DNA of 64,000 nucleotides from Bacillus_BE sp042263505 (GCF_042263505.1 NZ_JBHKFI010000019.1:1-64000); one strand, 5' to 3'. Numbered from the stretch's first letter, positions 33,458-43,309 are shown. The notes: generated from the sequence alone by a model not told the origin. A program made the numbers and translations.

Positions 33458-34738
33458 TTAAGGAGTCATTACACCTGTAGATAATGTCTTTAAAACCGTT
33501 TGCCTTTCATTCCATGTCATCGGTGCTACTTCATGCGCTAATTCCACCATGTCAATAGCCCCCTCAACTGGACAAACAATCGAGCATAAATTACAGCCTA
33601 CACAATCTTCTTCCCTAACCTTTAAGTAGCCTTCGTCCTTTTCATCCATTAACCGATCAATGCATTGATGAGAGGTGTCTTCACATGATATATGGCATCT
33701 ATTACATTTAATACAATTTTCTTGGTTAATTCTTGCGATGATCCGATAATTAAGATCCAAATCACCCCAATCCGCATACTTAGGAACAGATTTTCCGACT
33801 AAATCCATAGCAGAAGCGATTCCTTTTTCATCGAGATAATGATTCATGCCTTCAATCATATCCTCGACAATCCGGAAGCCATGGTGCATCGCGGCGGTAC
33901 ATACCTGCACGCCTGTTGCTCCCATCAGCATAAATTCCACAGCATTTTGCCAATTAGAAATCCCTCCTATCCCGGAGATTGGAATATGGATTCTTGGATT
34001 TCTGGCACATTCCCCAACCATATGTAACGCAATAGGCTTCACGGCAGGTCCGCAATATCCGCCATGGGCACCTAACCCGCCAACATGCGGAACCGTATTC
34101 CATGTCTCTAAATCAACTGCCGCCAAACTGTTAATTGTATTAATCATACTGATGGCATCTGCTCCACCATTAGCCGCTGCTTCTGCCGTTACTGTGATAT
34201 CTGTTATATTAGGTGTTAATTTCACGATGACGGGTGTTTTTGCAACTTCTTTCACCCAATGGGTTTGTTTTTCGACCAGTTCAGGAACCTGACCAGAGGC
34301 GGCTCCCATCCCTCTTTCCGCCATTCCATGGGGACAGCCGAAATTCAGTTCAAGTCCATCCACTCCAACATCCTCGACACGCTTGACAATCTCATGCCAC
34401 TTTTCCTGCTTTGGCTCTACCATTAAGGAGGCGACGATCACATGGTTAGGAAATCGTTTCTTAGTTTCATAGATTTCTTTTAAGTTCACTTCTAATGGCC
34501 GATCCGTTATCAGTTCGATATTGTTAAAACCAGCAACCCTTTGGCCATTAAAACTCACTGCCGCAAATCGGGATGAAGTATTGATAATAGGTTCGCCAAG
34601 TGTCTTCCACACAGCCCCGCCCCAACCTGCCTCGAAAGCACGTTGGACCTGATAGCCTGAGTTCGTGGGAGGCGCAGAAGCTAACCAAAAAGGATTGGGA
34701 GACCTAATCCCGGCTAAATTTATTTGTAAATCTGCCAT
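33458..34738 (-). CDS. preA: NAD-dependent dihydropyrimidine dehydrogenase, catalytic subunit
   Basis: 426 residues: a dihydroorotate-dehydrogenase-like FMN barrel (residues 1-310; LELNFGCPHGMAERGMGAAS near 130, GVQVCTAAMHHG near 275) and a C-terminal two-cluster ferredoxin domain (CIKCNRCHISC near 335, CVGCNLCSIVCP near 375). With PreT it reduces uracil or thymine to the dihydro form. In the active loop the residue before GQ is Ser (AASGQ), where mammalian DPD, as I recall it, has the catalytic Cys (LACGQ). It starts 18 bp after preT. Confidence 0.93.
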   Translation of the reverse strand: MADLQINLAGIRSPNPFWLASAPPTNSGYQVQRAFEAGWGGAVWKTLGEPIINTSSRFAAVSFNGQRVAGFNNIELITDRPLEVNLKEIYETKKRFPNHVIVASLMVEPKQEKWHEIVKRVEDVGVDGLELNFGCPHGMAERGMGAASGQVPELVEKQTHWVKEVAKTPVIVKLTPNITDITVTAEAAANGGADAISMINTINSLAAVDLETWNTVPHVGGLGAHGGYCGPAVKPIALHMVGECARNPRIHIPISGIGGISNWQNAVEFMLMGATGVQVCTAAMHHGFRIVEDMIEGMNHYLDEKGIASAMDLVGKSVPKYADWGDLDLNYRIIARINQENCIKCNRCHISCEDTSHQCIDRLMDEKDEGYLKVREEDCVGCNLCSIVCPVEGAIDMVELAHEVAPMTWNERQTVLKTLSTGVMTP

Positions 34739-34756
34739 TCTCTTACCTCCTTCAAG

Positions 34757-36133
34757 TTATTGTGCTGTTTCCTGTACTGATTTTTCAAATAATTGATGAA
34801 TCCTTTGGGCACTCTCTATTCCTTGCTTCGCAGCGGTCACAACCATGGCTTCTCCAACCCCTTTTCCAAAAATCACATCTCCACAGGCAAAGATTTTTTC
34901 ATTAGAGGTTTGATAAGTAGTTGGATTCACGATAACCACTCCGCCTTCATGCTTTAGGCCAAACTGTTCAATTACATCCACATATCTTGTTTGCCCGATT
35001 GCTTTTATCACTGCATCTATTTCTAAAATAAATTCAGAGCCTTCAATTGGTACGGGTCGTTGTCTCCCATCCTTTTCCTTATCTCCCAGCTTCATCTTGA
35101 TGCATTCAATCCCCGTAACCTTTCCCTCTTCATCACCAATAATTTTCGTTGGGGCTGTGAGCCATCTGAATTCCACCCCATCCTGTTTCGCAAATTCATA
35201 TTCAAACTCATAGGCGGTCATTTCCTTTTGCGTTCTCCGATATAAAATCTTCACATTTGATGCACCTAAGCGGGCTGAGCATGTTGCGGCATCAATAGCG
35301 GTATTGCCTGCACCAATGACTGCCACCTTTTTGCAAAGCCATTCATGGATAACTGGTTTTGTCTTTGTCTCTTTCACAAATTCAATCGCATCATATACAC
35401 CTTGAAGCTCTTCACCTGGAATCCCTAAACTCGGAACAACGGACATTCCAACAGCAAGGAGAATCGCATCATACTTCTGTATGATATCTTGCACCTGTAC
35501 ATCTTCTCCGACTCGCGTATTTGTGATGATTTGTACGCCTAATTTTTCAACCTGTTGAACCTCCCAAGAGACAATCTCCTGTGGAAGCCGGAAGGAAACA
35601 ATTCCATACATATTTAATCCTCCAGCCCGCTCCTGTGCTTCATAAATCGTTACTTCATAACCAAGTAGAGCCAACTCACGAGCAGCGGATAACCCGGCAG
35701 GCCCCCCTCCAATAATGGCTACTGTTTTTCCATTAGTCTTTTCTTTTTCAAATAATGCTTGATGATTTTTGATGGCCCAATCGGTTACATAACGTTGCAG
35801 ATGACCGATCATGATGGGTTTAGTTGAATCATTCAAAACACAAGCCCCTTCGCAAAGCTCTTCCGTTGGACATACACGTGAGCAGCTAGCACCCATAGGA
35901 TTAGCTGACATAATCGTTTTTGCAGATCCTTTCAAGTTACCTGATGCAATCTTTTTGATAAAGGCTGGGATTTGAATGCCCGTTGGACAAGCCTTAATGC
36001 AAGGGGCATCATAACAATAAAGACAGCGATTCGCTTCTTCAAGCGCTTCCTGTTTGGACATACCGGTTTCGACTTCTTGAAAATTCCTTTGTAAATTCTC
36101 GAATGAAATCCTAGTGTCATAAGCTGTCCTCAA
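34757..36133 (-). CDS. preT: NAD-dependent dihydropyrimidine dehydrogenase, electron-transfer subunit
   Basis: 458 residues, GltD-like. The N-terminus has Fe-S cysteines (CLYCYDAPCIKACPTG near 37 and CSRVCPTEELCEGACV near 83), then FAD site AIIGGGPAGLSAARELA near 138 and NADH site VIGAGNTAIDAATCSARL near 275. Electrons from NADH pass to PreA. The start is TTG with GGAGG eight bases upstream. First gene of the catabolic operon; the 283-bp region before it separates it from the PucR-type gene and should hold its promoter. Confidence 0.93.
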   Translation of the reverse strand: MRTAYDTRISFENLQRNFQEVETGMSKQEALEEANRCLYCYDAPCIKACPTGIQIPAFIKKIASGNLKGSAKTIMSANPMGASCSRVCPTEELCEGACVLNDSTKPIMIGHLQRYVTDWAIKNHQALFEKEKTNGKTVAIIGGGPAGLSAARELALLGYEVTIYEAQERAGGLNMYGIVSFRLPQEIVSWEVQQVEKLGVQIITNTRVGEDVQVQDIIQKYDAILLAVGMSVVPSLGIPGEELQGVYDAIEFVKETKTKPVIHEWLCKKVAVIGAGNTAIDAATCSARLGASNVKILYRRTQKEMTAYEFEYEFAKQDGVEFRWLTAPTKIIGDEEGKVTGIECIKMKLGDKEKDGRQRPVPIEGSEFILEIDAVIKAIGQTRYVDVIEQFGLKHEGGVVIVNPTTYQTSNEKIFACGDVIFGKGVGEAMVVTAAKQGIESAQRIHQLFEKSVQETAQ

Positions 36134-36416
36134 ATAGACAACCTCCTTCGAATAAAAGTGTTTAGGGCAATGGAGTAAAACTCAAAATAAAGAATGCCAA
36201 TTTTTAAACTATTATTTGCTTCAGTTTTTCATGAATGTCATAAATACCAATTGATGAAACTTGAGATGAGAATAAAGAAGAGATAGATTGATGAGATAAG
36301 AAGTTTACATTAATATAAGAAGTTTTTTAGATTAATAATATTATATTAGATACAAAAATGATGACTCAATAGACATAATGTCAAATCCTATAACTAAACT
36401 ATTATGAATTAATTTC

Positions 36417-38072
36417 TCATTGAATCGCCCTTATTTCTGCTTCTTTTTCGTAAGTAGAGTTTAGATAACGATAAGCATAAAGGGAAAATTCAATTGCGGC
36501 CCTTTTGGTTGGTTCCATATAGTCTTCACCTAAGAGATCCTTTAACTTTTCTAAGCGATGATACAGAGTTTGCCGAACAATGAATAAACGTTTGGCAGCA
36601 TCTTTTTTTGAACCATTAGATTCTAAGAGAACCGATAAGGTATGGAGCAGTTCGCTATTATGTTTTTGATCATACTGGACAATTGGACCAATATATTCGT
36701 GAATATAATCTAGTAAATCCTCGTTCTGATTGAACATTGAAACCAATCGATAGATATGAAGATTTTCAAAAAAATATTCAGACGGCATATTCACTCTGCT
36801 TTGGATTTTAAGCGATTCCTTTGCGGTTAAAAAGCTTTCAGATAGCTTTGCAATAGAGGGAAGGGTAAGATACTTTCCTACCCCGAAAATTGGAAGTTTT
36901 TTTGATCGATGCTGGAAAAGGTCAGTTTGCCGTATTTGATTTAAAGCATTTTTAACCCGTACCTTCCAATCATCCTCTCTTAAATTAACGATGATAAAAA
37001 TCAAATGTTCTCGTTCAAACATAGAAAATAAATACAGATTTTGATTTTGAAAAATGTTTTTAAAAAAAGGAAGATAATAGGAGTCAAAGGTCGAATCTCT
37101 TAATTTTTCGTCCATCACACATGTGCAAACAACTGCTCCATTGGGTTTTAAAAAAGGAGCCGCTGTGGTCAAGTATTGAAGAATTTCCTTCTCATGCCGT
37201 TCTCCTGTTAGCCATTCATGAAGGAACTGTTTCTCTTTACTTTTCTTTTGCTCTTCGATATAGAAATGCTTCAATAAATTTTGTGAAATGGCTCTCGTAC
37301 ACTGTTCAAGCAGGAGTAATTCCCATTTTCCAATCCACCCTTCCTTCGCAAAAATAAATAATTCAGCATATGTAAACCCAAGGACTTGAATGGTTTGACT
37401 AGCGTAACTGCCAGTTTCTTCAAGAAACGGCTGTTTTCCAACCAATTCCCTTGCTTTTTGTTCCTTTATAACCAACTCTAGAAGCCTTTTTTGTTCTTGT
37501 TTCGTTTGCATTGGCCTAAAAATCAATTTTTCCCTGTTTTTTGCGAGGTATAATACGTCTGCATCTATATATGAGGATAATAGGTTTAATACTGCATGGA
37601 GGGCATCAGTCTGAAGCAAAGCATCCTTTAATATACTAGAAAACTCCTCTAAATCAGAAAGAACCCGAGCCTGAATATTCATTAATTTTGTATTAATCAT
37701 CTGTGTAATATCAATAAACCGAACTTCTTCGTGAAACACGATGATAGGAAACTGGAATTTATCGGCAAGATCAAGCATTTCTTGTGACAGCTTTTGCGCA
37801 TATTTCCCTAATTCGACACAAAGCCCAGCGGCTCCAGCATCCATTAGCTGTTTAAGATATCGAAGGCTTCTTTCTTTCTGATCACCACTCCAGCCTATTC
37901 CAGTAGACAAAATCAATTCGTTTCCACTTAATAATTGGCCGATTTCAGTTACCTCCATCACATGGATCCATCTTACATTTCTCTCAAGTCCTAAATGACC
38001 TGCGATGACCTCTGCAGTTGCAAAACACTTATGTTTTAGAACTTCGCGTACTGTCAATTGCAAACAATTCAA
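36417..38072 (-). CDS. PucR-family transcriptional regulator
   Basis: About 551 residues. The N-terminal PucR domain spans residues 1-125 (LQLTVREVLKHKCFATAEVI), a GGDEF-like middle follows, and the C-terminal HTH_30 is SNGSKKDAAKRLFIVRQTLY near 500. PucR-type proteins activate purine, allantoin or pyrimidine use. It lies between the importer genes and the catabolic operon on the same strand and very likely controls both. The ORF opens 14 codons upstream, but TTG 38072 has AAAGGAGG eight bases before it. Confidence 0.87.
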   Translation of the reverse strand: MNCLQLTVREVLKHKCFATAEVIAGHLGLERNVRWIHVMEVTEIGQLLSGNELILSTGIGWSGDQKERSLRYLKQLMDAGAAGLCVELGKYAQKLSQEMLDLADKFQFPIIVFHEEVRFIDITQMINTKLMNIQARVLSDLEEFSSILKDALLQTDALHAVLNLLSSYIDADVLYLAKNREKLIFRPMQTKQEQKRLLELVIKEQKARELVGKQPFLEETGSYASQTIQVLGFTYAELFIFAKEGWIGKWELLLLEQCTRAISQNLLKHFYIEEQKKSKEKQFLHEWLTGERHEKEILQYLTTAAPFLKPNGAVVCTCVMDEKLRDSTFDSYYLPFFKNIFQNQNLYLFSMFEREHLIFIIVNLREDDWKVRVKNALNQIRQTDLFQHRSKKLPIFGVGKYLTLPSIAKLSESFLTAKESLKIQSRVNMPSEYFFENLHIYRLVSMFNQNEDLLDYIHEYIGPIVQYDQKHNSELLHTLSVLLESNGSKKDAAKRLFIVRQTLYHRLEKLKDLLGEDYMEPTKRAAIEFSLYAYRYLNSTYEKEAEIRAIQ

Positions 38073-38285
38073 TCCACTTTCCTCCTTTTGTTTAGCTGTT
38101 AGACCGTCTGCCAAAATAAATACTCTTTTTTAATGATGACTTTTCCCCATTCATCCGATTATGTGAGTTAATGTAACATATATATTTCACCACTTCTATA
38201 TTTATGTCATATTTTATAACATAAAAGGAAAATTAAACCACTTATTTTCCTTTCAATATTCAAGTTTATGTACGCCAAACAGAAT

Positions 38286-38314
38286 TAAAACCTTCACCTC
38301 ATAAAGGTGAAGGC
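38286..38314 (-). terminator. Terminator of the ABC importer operon
   Basis: Minus strand CCTTCACC / GGTGAAGG with a seven-base loop, followed by TTTTAATT. It lies 10 bp after the binding-protein gene and separates it from the PucR-type gene. Confidence 0.7.
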
Positions 38315-38322
38315 TTATCATC

Positions 38323-39378
38323 CTATTTTCCTAATACCATATCCATAATTTCATGCGTATAGGCCTCATCTAAATTGGCCGGTTTCTTAATCACTCCGAA
38401 TTTATGCGCAATATCAGCCGTTTGTTTAAACATCGCATCATCTATCAATCCGATTTTTGCCGGGCCAAATCCTTCTGGAACGACGAGCTTAGCTACTTCC
38501 TCCATCATTTTTAACTGATGCTCCTTAGAGGTACTTCCAGCTTCAGCCTTCTTCATTACTGCATCAACAGCAGCTTCAGGATCATTAATCGCATCTTGCC
38601 AGCCCTTAATGGAAGCACGAACAAATTTCGCAGCAACCTCTTTGTTATCAGCTAACCAATTTTTATTGGCAAAAAGGTTATCTTCTAACATTGCTACCCC
38701 TTCCTCATTCATATCAATGACCGATAAATCACTTTCCGGTACCCCTTCTTCCAGAACAACCTGAAATTCATTGTAGGTCATGGCAGACGCTGCGTCTATT
38801 TCACCAGATAAGAATTGATCCATTGTAAATCCTTGCTTAACAAATGATAAGTCTTTATTTTGATCCAATTTATACTTATCAAATAACGCTAATATTTCAA
38901 ACTCATTTCCACCCATCCAGTTTCCGGCCTTTTTCCCCTTTAAATCCTTAGGAGTTGAGATTCCTGCATCTTTTTTAGACACAAGGAGCAGTCCACTTTT
39001 TTGATAGATTTGCGCAATTTCTACAAGCGGCAATCCTTCCTCCTGGTGCGGAAGAAGACTTGCTACCCAGTCAATGCCAATATCTGCTGCACCATTGGCC
39101 ACTTGCTGCTCCGGAACAATATCCGGACCGCCCGGCACAATCTGCACATCTAATCCCTCATCTTGATAATACCCTTTTTCTAATGCCACAAAGTAGCCGG
39201 CAAATTGAGCTTGCGGCACCCATTTTAACTGTAATTTCACCGTTTTTAATTCTTTTTTAGAACCGCCATCTTCTGCTGTTTCCGAAGTCGTCTCCTTCCC
39301 GCAAGCCGCCAGTATTAAAATCAATATCAGCATCGGTAAAAAGATAAACCGTTTCCCTCGAAACACTTTTCTCTCCAT
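38323..39378 (-). CDS. ABC importer substrate-binding lipoprotein (NMT1/THI5-like)
   Basis: 351 residues. A lipoprotein signal with lipobox LAAC (Cys26) follows a hydrophobic helix. VKLQLKWVPQAQFAGYFVAL near residue 47 and GPDIVPEQQVANGAADIGID near 85 are the typical NMT1/THI5 segments that in relatives bind hydroxymethylpyrimidine, riboflavin or other heterocycles. With the pyrimidine operon next door, the ligand is probably a pyrimidine base or a hydantoin-like compound; this is inference. Last gene of the four-gene importer operon. Confidence 0.88.
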   Translation of the reverse strand: MERKVFRGKRFIFLPMLILILILAACGKETTSETAEDGGSKKELKTVKLQLKWVPQAQFAGYFVALEKGYYQDEGLDVQIVPGGPDIVPEQQVANGAADIGIDWVASLLPHQEEGLPLVEIAQIYQKSGLLLVSKKDAGISTPKDLKGKKAGNWMGGNEFEILALFDKYKLDQNKDLSFVKQGFTMDQFLSGEIDAASAMTYNEFQVVLEEGVPESDLSVIDMNEEGVAMLEDNLFANKNWLADNKEVAAKFVRASIKGWQDAINDPEAAVDAVMKKAEAGSTSKEHQLKMMEEVAKLVVPEGFGPAKIGLIDDAMFKQTADIAHKFGVIKKPANLDEAYTHEIMDMVLGK

Positions 39379-39462
39379 TTATTCATCTCCCTTTTCATTC
39401 ATAAATACTTTGTCTTTATCATAAAAGCATTGTACTTAACATGGTTTTGTCATGCACAATTG

Positions 39463-40359
39463 CTAAGCACCTTTTCCTCTTTCCGATGCATGCCATTTGA
39501 TAAAAATCTTTTCAAGACCTTCAACAAGTAGATAAAAGCACACACCCACGATCGCCGCCATGACGATACACGCCCATCCAAGCGGCATTTTGGCGACCTT
39601 AATGGAGTTCGATAACAAATACCCAAGACCCTTAGATGAATAGAAGAACTCTCCCACAATCGCCCCGATCATACTTGATGTAGTATTTATTTTTAAAGCA
39701 GTAAAAACAAAAGGCAAACTATTAACTACTCTTAAATAGCGAAATACCTCCCCACCACTCGCAGCATAAGAATGCATTAAATCAAGTGCTAACGGGTCAA
39801 CCATCGTCATTCCTTTATGTGCATTGATCGCCATTGCCGCCATGGTTATCATCGTAACAATCGCTACTCTCGAACCGATTCCATCACCAAACCATAAATT
39901 CATAATGGGAGCTAAGGCAACAATAGGAACAGCATTTAAAGCAGCAACTAATGTTAAGGCGCCGCTTCCCCATTTCGGCCAAGCGGTTGCCATTAAAGCG
40001 ACGAAATAGCCAATAAGGGAGCCAAGTAACATACCAAAGACGGCTTCAAGCAATGTATAACCTGTATAAGAGAAGAGAATTTCGCTATTTTCCTTGATTG
40101 CTTCAAAAATTCCCGATGGCAACGGAAGCTGATAGGTTTGCAGTCCAAAAATCCGATGAAAAACTTGAGTTTCCCATAAAAGAAGAGCAATGATTCCTGC
40201 GAAAAGCGGAAGCAAAATTTGACGGAGCCTCATCATCTTTCTTTTTCTTTTCCGCAAACTTTCAATGGGTATCACCACAGCCTGAGTGCTTAAACTTCTT
40301 TTGGCAATGATCTTTTGTTCCTGAAAGTTAAAGCCTTTTTCCACTTGTTTTCCTTCCAT
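39463..40359 (-). CDS. ABC importer permease
   Basis: 298 residues with six or so membrane helices and an extended N-terminal tail of about 45 residues. The EAA loop is VDPLALDLMHSYAASGGEVF, followed by RYLRVVNSLPFVFTALKI, as in SsuC/TauC/ThiX-type permeases. It pairs with the neighbouring permease as a heterodimer; the two are only distantly similar. 84 bp lie between it and the binding-protein gene. Confidence 0.87.
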   Translation of the reverse strand: MEGKQVEKGFNFQEQKIIAKRSLSTQAVVIPIESLRKRKRKMMRLRQILLPLFAGIIALLLWETQVFHRIFGLQTYQLPLPSGIFEAIKENSEILFSYTGYTLLEAVFGMLLGSLIGYFVALMATAWPKWGSGALTLVAALNAVPIVALAPIMNLWFGDGIGSRVAIVTMITMAAMAINAHKGMTMVDPLALDLMHSYAASGGEVFRYLRVVNSLPFVFTALKINTTSSMIGAIVGEFFYSSKGLGYLLSNSIKVAKMPLGWACIVMAAIVGVCFYLLVEGLEKIFIKWHASERGKGA

Positions 40360-40365
40360 TGATCT

Positions 40366-41166
40366 TCACCTCCTATTTGAGCGGAATTCCGGCTGCCATG
40401 GCGTAACCATCCGCTCAATCATCCCTATGATGAGATAGCTTACTATTCCCAGTAAGGCACCCGTAATCACAGTGAGCCAGAACATGTAATTATGAGAAGG
40501 ACCATAATAGAGATTACGGAGCATCAAAACCCCTATCCCCTTTTGTGCGCCCATTAGCTCGACTAAAATGGCACCTGTCACGGCAAGTGGAGCAGCAATC
40601 TTTAAGCCGCTAAAAAGTCCGGGCAATGCTGTCGGGAACCGAAGCTTCCAATAAACAACCCAAGGTTTGGCTGCGTACGAATACATCAGTTCTACGGCTG
40701 ATGGTTCCGCACTTCTTAAACCACGAAGCATATTCAAGGAAACTGGAAAAAAAGTAATATAGGCAGCTATCAGGACACGTGAAACCTGTTCATCATGAAC
40801 AATTCCATAAACAATTGGAGCTAAGCCTAATATCGGAATCATTTGGGAAGCAACTGCATATGGAAATGCAAGCTGCTCCATCCATTTGGAAGCACTCATC
40901 AAAATGGCTAAAATCACACCTGCCAATACACCAAAAATAAACCCCATCGCTGCATTAGAAAATGTCACCATTCCTTCCGTCAATAGCGTTGATCCATACG
41001 ATCCAACGGTATAAACTAACTCATGAATATAAGGGATTTTCGACTGTGCCAAAGGAACTTCAAAAACACGTAATAATAGAAAGGAAGACATTTCCCATAC
41101 AATTAAGAACCCAATAATCCAAATTAAGATTGGGAGCAAACGACTGGAAAGTGCGTGATTTCTCAT
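40366..41166 (-). CDS. ABC importer permease
   Basis: 266 residues, six membrane helices. EAA loop: RSAEPSAVELMYSYAAKPWV followed by YWKLRFPTALPGLFSGLKIA. It starts 3 bp after the ATPase gene and ends 6 bp before the second permease. GAGGGGG ribosome site seven bases before the ATG. It forms the membrane channel together with the other permease. Confidence 0.88.
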   Translation of the reverse strand: MRNHALSSRLLPILIWIIGFLIVWEMSSFLLLRVFEVPLAQSKIPYIHELVYTVGSYGSTLLTEGMVTFSNAAMGFIFGVLAGVILAILMSASKWMEQLAFPYAVASQMIPILGLAPIVYGIVHDEQVSRVLIAAYITFFPVSLNMLRGLRSAEPSAVELMYSYAAKPWVVYWKLRFPTALPGLFSGLKIAAPLAVTGAILVELMGAQKGIGVLMLRNLYYGPSHNYMFWLTVITGALLGIVSYLIIGMIERMVTPWQPEFRSNRR

Positions 41167-41169
41167 GTG

Positions 41170-41952
41170 CTACACCCCCTCAAAACGTTCGCGAATATGA
41201 GAGATAAGCTGGTAAAACTCAGGACTATTTCTTATCTCTTGCGTTCTTGGTCGAGGTAACGGAATGTCAACAACGGAAGATAATCTCCCAGGATGTGGAG
41301 ATAAAACAAACACGCGATCTGATAGGAAGATTGCTTCAGGAATACTATGAGTAACAAAAACAACCGTATTCCCAACGTTGCTCCAAATCGAAAGCAATTC
41401 TTCATTAAGACGTTCGCGACTAAATTCATCCAAAGCTGAAAATGGCTCATCCATTAATAAAATTTCAGGTTCCATTGCAAGCGCACGTGCAATCGCTACA
41501 CGTTGCTGCATTCCGCCACTTAGCTGCCAAGGGTATTTATCTTTGAATTGAGTTAAGCCCACTAATTCTAAAAGCTTTGACACTCGGTCTTCCCTTTCCA
41601 TCTTTTTGATTCCCAACATTTCTAGTGGAAGAAGAATATTTTGTTTAACCTTCCTCCAGTCAAATAAAACCGGACTCTGAAAGACAATCCCATATTTCTG
41701 AGCCAATCGCGCATTCTTCGCGGATTCACCCCCAATTTCAACCTCCCCACTTGTAGGCTGAATCAAATCAGCCATTATTCGAAGCAAAGTGGTCTTCCCG
41801 CATCCAGAAGGTCCAAGCAAGGAAACAAATTCTCCTTTTTTAATCTCCACACTTACATCCGATAGTGCAACCACCTCCGTCTTATCTGTCTGATAACACA
41901 TACCTACAGATTTGAGCACAATTTCCGGATTTGCATCTAATGTTGCCGTCAT
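41170..41952 (-). CDS. ABC importer ATP-binding protein
   Basis: About 260 residues. Walker A LLGPSGCGKTTLLR near residue 48, signature QLSGGMQQRVAIARALA near 145, Walker B ILLMDEPFSALDEF near 170 and switch His in VFVTHSIPEAIFL. It belongs to the SsuB/TauB/ThiZ group. The frame opens 29 codons further upstream without a ribosome site; ATG 41952 has GAGGAGGAG seven bases before it. First gene of the importer operon. I saw no TPP riboswitch upstream. Confidence 0.9.
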   Translation of the reverse strand: MTATLDANPEIVLKSVGMCYQTDKTEVVALSDVSVEIKKGEFVSLLGPSGCGKTTLLRIMADLIQPTSGEVEIGGESAKNARLAQKYGIVFQSPVLFDWRKVKQNILLPLEMLGIKKMEREDRVSKLLELVGLTQFKDKYPWQLSGGMQQRVAIARALAMEPEILLMDEPFSALDEFSRERLNEELLSIWSNVGNTVVFVTHSIPEAIFLSDRVFVLSPHPGRLSSVVDIPLPRPRTQEIRNSPEFYQLISHIRERFEGV

Positions 41953-42039
41953 TCGACATCTCCTCCTCACCATCCGATTTTGCAACTTTGTTCGATAAAC
42001 GGTCATTAAAATATTGTTTGTAAGATTTTGCTTCTTCAC

Positions 42040-42330
42040 TTGTTATATTTCATTACATTCTAATTCTTTTAGTATAGATTTGCATTAGACACTGTGTAAA
42101 AAATATAGGCAGAAGACATAATAATGGAGTGTTATCAAGAATGGAGATGTATTAAATTGGGGATCTATATAATAGGAGAGTGATTTGCAACATAATATTG
42201 GTAATTTGGCAGATTATTATACCATTCTGATTAATCCCTAATGCGCTGATTCACGTGATTTTATTTCTTGCTTATTTCCCGTATTTTTTAAGATGTGCTT
42301 CACAAATTGTTTCGTTCAAACATAATAAAA
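42040..42330. other. Promoter region of the ABC importer
   Basis: AT-rich spacer of about 290 bp. Its right end (GCTTCACAAATTGTTTCGTT continuing to 42330) repeats at 47758-47790. I see no riboswitch or clear operator. Confidence 0.35.
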
Positions 42331-42931
42331 GGCTGTTTTCGTATAGATTGTTGCTTTTTTGACCAAACTCCTATTAGTTACTAAAATACTGCCATAAGAG
42401 GGGTTTCAGGATGTGGGAAGAGTGACGAGACCTTCTTTAGGGAGTCTTTAAAAGGGCGTGAAATGGTTTATAGAAAGCCAAAGAAGCGTGGAGGTAAAGA
42501 TGAGAAGTGAGGGATTAGCAACCTCAAAATCGCTGTGGTGGTGGCACAAGACCGCAATGGACAAGTGATTGCTAAAAAGGCAGGCACTGGACGTGTTAGA
42601 GCAGAAGAAATTGATGCCGTTATTGGGGATTGTATAGACCCATCTTCTTTGTTATGTAAAGATACCTTAGCAAAGAGGGATATGTCAAAAAAGGCATTAT
42701 ATCATCTACAGCACGTTACGTTAACAGCTACCATAAGCGATTGAAGGACTGGATGCAACGGTTCCAGGGCATATCAACAAAATATTTAGGCAACTACCTC
42801 TATTGGTTTAACTTTCTTTAACAGAGCAAGAAAATGGCGATCGAAGAAAGAGTAAACCAAATGCTTTTAAGTGCGTGTCAGAAATCCAATTTGATTACTG
42901 TCAAATTTTTGTGTAAGGTCTAAAAACAGCC
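42331..42931 (+). mobile_element. Internally deleted IS1595-type (ISXO2-like) remnant
   Basis: The left end begins GGCTGTTTTCG and the right end finishes CTAAAAACAGCC, which are inverted copies of each other over about 9 bp. About 600 bp lie between them, too short for an intact IS1595 member (about 1 kb). The interior is a transposase pseudogene. No direct repeat was found flanking the ends. Confidence 0.6.
42424..42821 (+). pseudogene. ISXO2-like transposase fragment
   Basis: Coding remains: DETFFRESLKGREMVYRKPK, then a TGA in KDEK-stop-GISNLK, then VVVAQDRNGQVIAKKAGTGR. After a frameshift at an A-run near 42690 the other frame gives GIISSTARYVNSYHKRLKDW and ends NYLYWFNFL. The first catalytic Asp (DETFF) and the end of the domain are present, but the middle is deleted. 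Recognised from the IS1595/ISXO2 DDE pattern. Confidence 0.75.
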
Positions 42932-42995
42932 ACTCCCAAACGAAAGCGGATGTACTCGTTATTCCAATAGCACACCCGTTTGCTTGAGACATTGT

Positions 42996-43139
42996 TCACG
43001 ATTTTCCCTCTAAATCATCAATTCTCTTTTCAAGTTGTTTTAGTTTATTACTACTAGTCAATGCTGTCGTAAAAGCAATAAGTCCGAAAGTAAATCCCAT
43101 AGTTCCGAATGTGAACCCCATAATTCCGAAAACTTCCAC
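42996..43139 (-). CDS. Small membrane/coiled-coil protein (47 aa)
   Basis: MEVFGIMGFTFGTMGFTFGL is a Gly/Phe-rich membrane segment made of a repeated GFTFG unit; the tail KLKQLEKRIDDLEGKS is a short coiled coil. The start is GTG with AGGGGGG six bases upstream. Small Bacillus proteins with one helix and a heptad tail look like this. It lies between the IS remnant and the truncated GNAT gene. Confidence 0.6.
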   Translation of the reverse strand: MEVFGIMGFTFGTMGFTFGLIAFTTALTSSNKLKQLEKRIDDLEGKS

Positions 43140-43309
43140 ATAATCCCCCCCTAATTTAAAACTTTAAGATATAACTCTAAATTTATTTTATTCCCCAACT
43201 CTTCTGCCTCGTTAGTTAAAGAAGAAATCTGCATACAATGATACCATAAAATAGTAAATAGATCCCTTTTATATGCTATTAGCAACAAGCCTTACGAAAA
43301 TAGCCTAAT

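Noticed and set aside
36134..36416. Sigma-54 promoter upstream of preT (TTGGCA on the minus strand)
   Set aside because: The -12 GC element is missing at the required distance.
41953..42330. TPP or other riboswitch upstream of the THI5-like importer
   Set aside because: No CTGAGA-type thi box or other known conserved riboswitch core is visible.
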